Origin: Trachipleistophora hominis
Taxonomy: Eukaryota > Microsporidia > Pleistophoridae
Reading direction: 5' to 3'
DNA length: 24,175 nucleotides
NCBI GenBank assembly: GCA_000316135.1
Contig: JH993959.1
Coordinates: forward strand, 1,906 to 26,080
Shown: one piece after another, positions 16,992-24,175 of the stretch
Position numbering within the stretch: position 1 is the stretch's first letter
Layout: every line of letters starts with the position of its first letter
Position numbers and translations under genes: made by a program
Notes under the pieces: generated by a model
The model's database searches: none
Seen by the model: only the letters and a program-made list of their open reading frames with translations
What the model was told of the DNA's origin: nothing

Positions 16992-17066
16992 ATGGACAAC
17001 GAATGTGTTTGTGCTGCCGGTAGATCGAATCAAAGATGCATTTTGTGTTATAACTTCATCATTTAG
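16992..17066 (+). other. Possible 24-codon Cys-rich micro-ORF divergent from RPS26
   Basis: ATG to TAG, reading MDNECVCAAGRSNQRCILCY and four more residues. Four cysteines as CxC...CxxC could bind zinc. It starts 48 bp from the RPS26 start on the other strand. It is too short to be sure of; it could be the first part of a decayed gene. Confidence 0.2.
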
Positions 17067-17538
17067 TGTGAATCATTGGTCAAAACTATAATACGTAGGT
17101 AAATATTGTATTTTCCTTCGAATTGTATTTAATTGTTAATCCGCCTATTTATCCAACATCTATTAAATATGACCGTATTATTGTAATTGTTCGTTTTTTC
17201 TGAACATTATGTTTAAAAGATACCGTAGAATGTGAATATTTTTTTTAGTTTCCTTTATTTCTGCCATGTTTACTTATTAATCTAAACGATTCGTTTATTT
17301 CATACCGCTGATCGGATTGTAGTGGGCAATATTACAACAAAGAAAACACAAATCACAATTGCTAAAATATAATCGAACAAACGAAATTATATAAAATGAT
17401 ATTAATAACCTGCTAATACGTGTCCTACATGCAAGTATTTGAAAACATTCTTTAAACTCAACTTTTTTTGGCTTGGAATTCAACTTAAAAAAGAGCAACT
17501 AAATTCCGAAATCATGTAGAATATCAATGAAAATATGA
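17067..17538. other. AT-rich spacer
   Basis: No gene, repeat or RNA gene is recognised in this stretch. One short minus-strand ORF (17295-17498) is low-complexity and not called. Confidence 0.6.
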
Positions 17539-17707
17539 ATGGATCACAAAAAATCTTATAAAACGAAAAAACGTTTCATACGTCTTTTAAAACACAAGGA
17601 AGACTCACTGTACGAACAATTGGAAATGAATGATCATTTACTTTATTTATCTTTGCCGAAGCATAGCACGATTAAGATGTTTTTCTTATATACGACAATA
17701 AATTTTA

Positions 17708-17716
17708 ATAAATCAT
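17708..17716 (+). repeat. Left target-site duplication (ATAAATCAT)
   Basis: A nine-base word directly before the repeat element. The identical word follows the element at 17844-17852. The reading frame across both copies is the same, which supports duplication of one target. Confidence 0.55.
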
Positions 17717-17843
17717 CCATATTAAATAATATTAAATTTATTTACTACTTCATTTACTCCTATCACACTACATCACACCATTCATAAATAAACCTATGGC
17801 AGGTTACCGCCGACCGTAGCCTCGTAAGGCCCTTGGTTCACGG
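17717..17843 (+). mobile_element. Dispersed repeat family, copy 2, inserted with 9-bp target duplication
   Basis: A 127-bp element. Its right 67 bp match copy 1 at 9439-9505 at 60 of 67 positions. The left part is AT-rich (TAATATTAAATTTATTTACTACTTCA) and is also related to copies 1 and 3. The ends show no long terminal inverted repeats, only CC...GG, and there is no coding capacity. It could be a short non-autonomous element or a fragment of a larger one. The words GGCAGGTTACCG and GGTTCACGG loosely recall Pol III boxes, but spacing and fit are poor. Confidence 0.6.
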
Positions 17844-17852
17844 ATAAATCAT
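17844..17852 (+). repeat. Right target-site duplication (ATAAATCAT)
   Basis: Second copy of the nine-base word, directly after the element end ...TTCACGG. The open frame resumes here. Confidence 0.55.
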
Positions 17853-20490
17853 ACCGTGCTTTACAAAAGAATATAATCAATGATGAATGCAATCAACCAA
17901 TCAGACAGATTTGGGTGCGCAATAAAACCTTAAAAATGTTTTTAGAGAATGAGGATATACAAGTTTTGCAGAATCAGATGGATGATTCGATGAGAAATTT
18001 ACGCTTTAAGCTGAAGGAAGCTATTTTCGTTACCTTAGAAAGTTCAAACAATCTAAAAAAGCAGGAATAAACCATCGAAAGTAGTACACAGTGTAAGAAA
18101 AGATTTAATTTTATATAAAGCTACGAATTTTACCGATAAATCGAGAAGATATAATGGTCTGGTGTATTATTTTTTAGATCATAAAATAATTGACCACCCT
18201 TTAAAGATTTGCTGAACTTTATTCGTATCAATGTTATCGTAAGTTACTTTATTTAACTCTTCCATGCTCTAAATGAGGTAAAATATTTTATCTTTTGGAT
18301 GGTAACTTGTAATGCTATGGCAAATATGATAGAAAGATTATGGAAGAATTTTAAAGTATAAGCTTTCTTTCTAAATCAATCCCAAACTGAAACATTATCC
18401 TACGTTATTTGTTATATTATATGTAAGAACGTGGCTGAGTGTCCTCTAACCTCATTTTATAAGAATATTTTTTTTAATTTTTGTTATTTACTCAGACTTT
18501 TCAAAATTGAGCGCGAATTTCTTTTCGAAATTTCATTACAATGCCCAAACTAGAGTCGAATGGTTGTTCCAACCTTAATGATGGGTTTCATTTCAAATCG
18601 CGATAATTAAACCACTTAACAAAATTTTTATCAATTTGTGCTTAAAAAATACGTGCTTGAAGATAAAATGCAAACGTAGTAGTCAATACCAACAATTCAT
18701 ATAATCAGTAAACGCGATATGATAATTGTCTTATAAAATGCCTTAATTTGTGCCTAACATAGAAATAATTAGCGTATTTAGCGCTGTAAAAGTATTGTTA
18801 TGGGCATACTATGACCGTAATAGTTTGTTGTTATCATATATAATAAATTTATCTAAGCATTGGTCGATGTAATGGAATAAATGGAAAATTTGAAGGTAAT
18901 GAACAAACCACTATGGTTAAATGCATTTGAGAGAAAGGTAAAAGTGAATGTAAGGCATGAAAGCAAAAAAAAATACTTTTAAATTGACGATGAGTGTTGT
19001 ATATGAGCCTGGCAGCTTTAGAGTAAGTTTAATAAAAATTACATGAAATCCATTTTTGTAAAGGAGTATTACGATCACATACAAAGGATAAAACTCCGGT
19101 TTATAATTACAAGTTATAAGAAAAAATACAAAAAAAGAGTTATAAATATATTCTTAACGTATTTACGATCAATATAAATAATATTTTCTGCCAAGGAATT
19201 CAATAGCTTTGCATAGCAGGAATGTATCCGTTTTTAATACTATAACCTGTGCAATCAGCATTTATACTTGAAGCTTTAACAAAAGAGAGTTCCGCAAATG
19301 ATGAAGCTACGAATAGGGTGTTATTGATAAAGAAATGTTTCGGCTAAAAAAACACAGCGAGTTTCGTTTAAAGGAGTAGACGTGTATGCAAGTAGGGAAA
19401 ATAAAACCACGTATAAAAAACCAAACGTTGTATTTATGTAAAAACACGGTTGATTGCTCGATAAAAAATACTCAATCCTCCATTCAGAAAAATAACTAAG
19501 CAACAGACAAGTTTGTGTTAACTTACAACTCATAAAAAAGCCATAATTATAGCCACAGTAAAATTATATTCAAATAAAAGACCTTATTCATTCTAATAAA
19601 CTTCATTTTTAATGCCGTACCGAATCAGAAAAACCTTTGTACCATAAGCTTTTAGGTTTTGGAGAAAATAAAGGCTCAATAGTCTTCAAAACGACGAGAA
19701 CATGATCTGAGAGCTTTTAATCGGCTAATACTAGTTCGAGTAGCAAGCTAGGCTAATTACATAATAATAAATTTTCTTTCTTAGAGCTAAATTTACCTAA
19801 ATATGATTTTAAATGCAGTTTACTTTTTTAATGTTATGCTTGTTTTAAACTAGACTTTTAATCGTTTTCGTAAATAGCTACATATATTGCTCGTATGAAT
19901 GGCATATTACCTGATTTAAAATGTAATTTACGAACTATGATATTAGATTTATGTAATTCTATTACATAATAGTATGTCCAGTTATTGTTTACCGAATCAA
20001 GTTTTCCTAGTTATTATTCAAGTAATTGGTTGCCTGCGAACAATTTATTCTCCGTATGCTTATCCGTGATAACCAAATGTTTTTAATTTTGCATTTTATG
20101 TTTCAGTGCTCAAAATCATGTTTTGGTTCTAACCATTTACCATAAATATTAATTGGCATTATCCACGACAGAAGGATAAAAACCATCATAATTTAGTCGC
20201 TACTATTGCGCAAAAACAACAAGTACAAGAACTCCCATATCACTTAACTCTAAAATATATTGATATTTTTCTTCTTTTGTACGAATCAGTCGTTATAGCT
20301 TAAGCTAATTCACGGGGTAGTTAAAAATTACGTGCCATGAGTAAAAATGAGAGTAAAACATAGTTGATGCACGCTAGTACATTTTATATGTCTTGTTTCT
20401 TTAAAATTTTTGTGTAATTTGTCATAAAAAGCATATCAAACCAAAATATTATTTTAGTATTTGAAAATCAACCATTTTTATTATTTTTTT

Positions 20491-20550
20491 ATTATTAAAC
20501 TAAATTCATTTACTACTTCAGTTACACCTCACAGCACTACGTCACTTATA
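20491..20550 (+). repeat. Dispersed repeat family, partial copy 3
   Basis: ATTATTAAAC, TTCATTTACTACTTCAGTTA and CACTACGTCAC match the left half of copies 1 and 2 (TTTATTTACTACTTCATTTA, CACTACATCAC). The conserved right core is missing. It lies about 280 bp upstream of the 907-codon gene. Confidence 0.5.
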
Positions 20551-20773
20551 ATCAACCATTTCGATCAGATTTTTGACAGCCCCCTATCATATAATAAAGG
20601 AAATAATCAATCAGGCATTATTATATGCTTCTCATAAAAATAGTGTCAACGCACAATTTTGCGATGCACCTCGAGGTCTTTCTTTTACATACTCCCGTAA
20701 AATTTATTCTTCAGAACTGCCATCAAGACTCGGCCAAGAATAACTTTTATCCAAATAAGTATTATTTGCTCAT

Positions 20774-20800
20774 TAAAGTAGTAAATTTAAAAGTATATAT
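20774..20800 (+). promoter_or_regulatory. Candidate promoter: shared 14-mer plus TATA run
   Basis: TAAAGTAGTAAATT (20774-20787) is identical to the word before the LRR gene. TATATAT (20794-20800) follows, about 24 bp before the ATG at 20824. Confidence 0.4.
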
Positions 20801-20823
20801 TAGTATGCATCCACGATTATACC

Positions 20824-23547
20824 ATGTTCATACTCTTGCCTGTTTTGGTTTTTACGATTTCATTGCCACGAAAAAAATCACCAAAAGATGAAGTCCTATT
20901 TAAGATAAGCAATGATGAACTTGAAAAAATTGTTGTGATTGACTACGAAGTAATCCAAACAATCGAAGACGAAATGTTGAGAGCTTTGATCAACTCATAT
21001 TTGGATTGTTTTCATAACTTTTCTGATTTGTTGACCAACGCCGTGTCGCAATATTTCACAGAAATACCGGCACTGGATGTAGATTTTGAGCCAAAAAATA
21101 TTCAAATGGTTAGGCCAACTATGTTATCCAGGATGACAATAAACAATCAAGATAACCTCGAGATAGCTGTAAATTTGCCGAAACTTGGGAAGAAACGACA
21201 GCGACATGAACTAGAAGAGTGTAAACTAGATCAAATAAGCAAAGAAATTCGGTTACAGGTACCAGGAAAGAAAATTGTTGCTAATAATCTTAAACAAAAG
21301 TGCAAACAAGAAAGAAACTTGACATCAACCAGAAAAGCGAGAATAGAAAGAGAAAAATCAAGACATACTCGTATGAATCATAATAATGATTCATCAGATT
21401 CAGATTCTACGTGTCAAACATTAACACCGGGGCTTTGTTCAGTACAACTCGGATTGAATCTGGTACAAGAAGAACTGAATAATCTGAAGCAGAAAGTAGA
21501 TAGTTTGCTAGAAAAATTTGACGATCATGTGATAAAAAGACCCAACACTCTGGATCTAATGTCACAAAAGAAAACGTTTATATTTGGAGATAATGATGAT
21601 AGAGGTCAATTGATCGACGATGCAGAGGATATGCATTATAATAACACGTGTATAAACTCGTCAACGATGGAGGAAAGCGAAACATACATGTCAGCGAATG
21701 AGTATGTATCATCAGCCGGTAAAATGAGTACGGAACAGGAAGATGAGACACGAATACCCAAATTGACAAATTCTAATTTAAATCATTATCCCGCATCAAG
21801 TGATAATAATATTGATCAATTTTATCCGTATACCCAACGAAGTGAAATCAAATGGGACTTGGCATGCGACAATAAGCAATACAGAGACATTTTGAACAGA
21901 CCAGTAAAAAAATTATTGTTGAGTTCGTCGACTTGTGAGGCTGAATTAGGTCATCAAAATGTATTTGATTCTAATTACCATCCATTGGACGATCATTATT
22001 CTAAGGAACATGCGAATTTAACAAGTGAGCGTGATATTTTCGGAAAACACTCACGAAATATTTCTTATACGGATGAGGACGAGAGTCTTGATGCATTGGT
22101 AAATCGTGCTGGAGATGTGGAACGCACAGTTGAATTATACCAGAGAAACAAATCAGGTGGGTTTTTGGAGCCTTATTTCTCATCTCATTTGGAAAACGCA
22201 GATTCAGAGGAATGTGTGAAAGGTGACAGCAGCCCCGTGGCAAAGAATTTAGATGCTTTAAAAGATGCTGATATTATGGAAAATGGCGAAGTTAAACTTG
22301 GGTATGGAAGTAATGGCAACCGTAGAGTAGGAACAGAATCGGTTCAGGGATTATCACAAGACATCGACAAGGTCATGCGTACAGCTCGTGTGGAAAAATT
22401 ACCAGGTGACGAAACTGCTTTATTGTTAGGTGTGAATAAGCTTGTGCCGGCTGTCTATGAACTGGTGTCTGCAATAGGTTCAAAAGAGTCTTTTGTTCCG
22501 AAAGGGGTGGTTGAACCAGTACGACCATTTCAAATGATTCAAGTGGATAAAAAGAAATCCTGTGGCGAATCAAATGACAACTTTGAAGGAAATAATGGAA
22601 CGGTTTATAACCAAAAATTAGAAAAAAAGCAGCTGATTGCACAACCAGATGTTGCAAGAAACGCCTCTGCAGAATTAGAAAACGGGTACAAGCCGCAGTC
22701 GATAATGTCAAATTTATGTGATTCGAGCAATGTTCACGGACAAAGTGTTATATTTGGTATTGATGAAGCTTTCAATGCGGATCAAAGAGTTTATTCACCT
22801 TCCGAAATACCAGAAAGGCAAGTATTTTTTGACAATGTTGTTGCCGAATCAAAAGAAGCATCAGCAAAACTACCAACACTTAACTTACACTATTCATCGG
22901 AACTAGTACCTGGTATATCACCAGATTCTGAAAATGAGTATGATATTTTTACACATGGTTCATCATTAGCCTCGCAATTACAAGATGTTTCCGAGAATGT
23001 TTCTTCAATTCACGAACAAAGCATCCGATACGGGTCTAGATTGCCTACAACAGCGGTTCCTATAGGTGTGAACAGTGTACATCAAGTACCACTCGGAAGT
23101 TTTTTATCTTATACGGAAGCCGGCATCAATAGCCCTTTCAGTATTTATACACCCTCATACCATTCACTCCATACAGATTCAGAAGATTCGTCCAGATATC
23201 ATTCGACTAAATCGCCCGATGAATATAGTAGAACGAATTTTGATGAAGGCGATGCGAAATGTGACTATACAAATGCAAGCAACGATAACATAGTGCAGGA
23301 ACCCGCTGTATCATCAGATGATGTTGAGAATTTTTTAACCGATGATTCATTGACATGCATGGATAATTCGCCTCCGCAGAATACAATCTCTGAACCGATT
23401 GAGTCACTGTGCAACAATGAAGGAATGATTAGTGATAATGCATCGAAAAGAAGTAGCGATTTGTTGTATCAAGAACAACCTGAAAGTAATGATGGAAACG
23501 ACGACCCTTCCATGCATGGTAGAAGGCCATCTTTAACAATTAGGTAA
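20824..23547 (+). CDS. Predicted secreted Ser/Asp/Asn-rich protein of unknown function
   Basis: 907 residues, intron-free, no recognised family. The N-terminus MFILLPVLVFTISLPRKK is a good signal peptide with probable cleavage around residue 15. A short possibly folded segment (about 20-100) is followed by a strongly basic stretch (about 122-185, KKRQRHE ... RIEREKSRHTR), then a SDSDS patch. A coiled-coil-like helix runs at about 203-240 (LGLNLVQEELNNLKQKVDSL). The remaining 650 residues are low-complexity, acidic and rich in Ser, Asn, Asp and Glu with several N-x-S/T sites, as expected for an extracellular or spore-surface protein. This is inference only. The basic stretch could be a proprotein-processing region or, if the signal peptide is wrong, a nuclear signal. 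A retroelement fragment begins about 30 bp after the stop codon. Confidence 0.75.
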   Translation: MFILLPVLVFTISLPRKKSPKDEVLFKISNDELEKIVVIDYEVIQTIEDEMLRALINSYLDCFHNFSDLLTNAVSQYFTEIPALDVDFEPKNIQMVRPTMLSRMTINNQDNLEIAVNLPKLGKKRQRHELEECKLDQISKEIRLQVPGKKIVANNLKQKCKQERNLTSTRKARIEREKSRHTRMNHNNDSSDSDSTCQTLTPGLCSVQLGLNLVQEELNNLKQKVDSLLEKFDDHVIKRPNTLDLMSQKKTFIFGDNDDRGQLIDDAEDMHYNNTCINSSTMEESETYMSANEYVSSAGKMSTEQEDETRIPKLTNSNLNHYPASSDNNIDQFYPYTQRSEIKWDLACDNKQYRDILNRPVKKLLLSSSTCEAELGHQNVFDSNYHPLDDHYSKEHANLTSERDIFGKHSRNISYTDEDESLDALVNRAGDVERTVELYQRNKSGGFLEPYFSSHLENADSEECVKGDSSPVAKNLDALKDADIMENGEVKLGYGSNGNRRVGTESVQGLSQDIDKVMRTARVEKLPGDETALLLGVNKLVPAVYELVSAIGSKESFVPKGVVEPVRPFQMIQVDKKKSCGESNDNFEGNNGTVYNQKLEKKQLIAQPDVARNASAELENGYKPQSIMSNLCDSSNVHGQSVIFGIDEAFNADQRVYSPSEIPERQVFFDNVVAESKEASAKLPTLNLHYSSELVPGISPDSENEYDIFTHGSSLASQLQDVSENVSSIHEQSIRYGSRLPTTAVPIGVNSVHQVPLGSFLSYTEAGINSPFSIYTPSYHSLHTDSEDSSRYHSTKSPDEYSRTNFDEGDAKCDYTNASNDNIVQEPAVSSDDVENFLTDDSLTCMDNSPPQNTISEPIESLCNNEGMISDNASKRSSDLLYQEQPESNDGNDDPSMHGRRPSLTIR

Positions 23548-23577
23548 TTTTTATTAAATAATATTATTTAATTATTG

Positions 23578-24175
23578 ATATATGTTGAGTTTGTGTTTGA
23601 ATATCTCGGCCTGCCATTAACGCTCGATCTGGACTTGAACATAGTAATACGAGATAGGAAGGAGAAGGCGGTCCGTGCATACCATGGGATGAGACCGTTC
23701 TTCACATGGAAGTTCGTACCTGCACCCATCAAGATGCTGTTGGTCAAGTCAGTTCTACTTCCAATTGCAACTTACGGGTGCGAGCTGTATGGTATGTCCA
23801 TTGCCCGCCTTGCGCCCCTGCAACGGGTGATAGACCACGCATTGAAGGACATATTGTCCTGTGGTTCTAGTTATTGCAGGAAGGCAGCCTACGAGGAGCT
23901 GCGCATTGATTGCGTGGCTCTGCGGACAGCGAAGTTAAGGACGCGCGCCTTCCTGAAATGGAATACCAGTCGAACAACGATTAGTGAGCTGATGAACCAG
24001 TCATTTAAATGTTCGAGTGCCACATGGATCACCGGAACAAAGCGTTGACTGCACAGATTGTTACATTGTGAAATGCCAGCCATGCAACACGAGGCAATCC
24101 GAGCTGTCAAGTCTAGGATGGCAGAGAGGCTGTCACACACTGATAGGAGTGTGATAAGCAGTTGTATACGAGTGC
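23578..24175 (+). pseudogene. 5'-truncated non-LTR retroelement reverse transcriptase fragment (runs off window)
   Basis: The frame is open from just after a TAA at 23569-23571, with no ATG of its own. It encodes the end of a reverse transcriptase and its thumb region: FEYLGLPL, KAVRAYHGM, APIKMLLVKSVLLPIATYG, CELYG and LQRVIDHALKDIL, a pattern typical of non-LTR (LINE-type) elements. The catalytic domain upstream (YxDD) is absent. A TGA at 24046-24048 interrupts the frame, which then continues open and sensible to the window end, so it looks like a nonsense mutation in a dead copy. 5' truncation is usual for LINE insertions. G+C content is clearly higher than in the neighbouring gene. Confidence 0.75.

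Larger units (their letters stand above)
17539..18070 (+). pseudogene. Small unknown gene split by a repeat element
   Basis: Two open segments flank a dispersed repeat. The first starts at ATG 17539 (MDHKKSYKTKKRFIRLLKHK...) and runs up to the element. The second is open from the end of the element to a TAA at 18068-18070 and includes NQPIRQIWVRNKTLK. A 9-bp word, ATAAATCAT, occurs at both junctions (17708-17716 and 17844-17852) and is read in the same frame at both. Leaving out the element plus one copy of the word gives 396 nt, exactly 132 codons including the stop. The inferred ancestral product is lysine-rich and helical with no recognised family. The element brings stop codons, so the gene is probably broken. 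An alternative is that the first ORF alone is expressed. Confidence 0.5.
18071..20823. other. Long AT-rich spacer
   Basis: About 2.7 kb in which I see no supportable gene, tRNA or rRNA. All ORFs are short and AT-driven (for example 19321-19533 on the minus strand). A partial copy of the dispersed repeat lies at about 20491-20550, and the candidate promoter of the 907-codon gene is at 20774-20800. Confidence 0.6.

Noticed and set aside
19730..19765. tRNA-like TAGTTCGAGTAG word
   Set aside because: No acceptor, D or anticodon arm can be built around it.

Overview
The window looks like nuclear DNA of a microsporidian, or a very close relative, with a rather uncompacted genome. The best single clue is the ribosomal protein gene eS26 on the minus strand. 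It reads correctly only if a 25-nt intron (GTAAGT...AG) placed directly after the start codon is removed, and a CCCC motif sits just upstream. Tiny introns at the start of ribosomal protein genes and C-rich start-proximal motifs are microsporidian habits. Other clues are shortened but recognisable eukaryotic proteins, otherwise intron-free long genes, very AT-rich spacers, a degenerate leucine-rich-repeat protein, and a non-LTR retroelement fragment. The genus cannot be fixed from sequence alone.

Left part (1-8800): three genes that all encode mRNA 3'-end processing factors. They are CPSF160/Cft1 (69-3833, +), a CPSF100/Cft2-like pseudo-metallo-beta-lactamase (5481-7196, +), and Clp1 (7730-8782, -, convergent with Cft2). 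Cft1 and Cft2 carry recent in-frame tandem duplications, and Clp1 has a shortened P-loop without its lysine. These genes are visibly richer in G+C than the rest of the window. Such a functional cluster is unusual for a eukaryote and is the main finding here.

Middle (8783-12433): about 3.6 kb of AT-rich spacer with one copy of a dispersed repeat, two hairpins and at best a tiny ORF. Then comes a 946-codon AT-rich gene for a probable secreted leucine-rich-repeat protein (12434-15274, +).

Right part (15275-24175): eS26 (-); a small unknown gene (17539-18070, +) that appears split by a 127-bp repeat element flanked by a 9-bp target duplication; another long spacer; and a 907-codon gene for a predicted secreted, Ser/Asp/Asn-rich protein of unknown function (20824-23547, +). 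A 5'-truncated, stop-containing non-LTR reverse transcriptase fragment follows immediately and runs off the window. The two putative secreted-protein genes share an exact 14-bp element plus a TATA-like run shortly before their start codons, which suggests common control.
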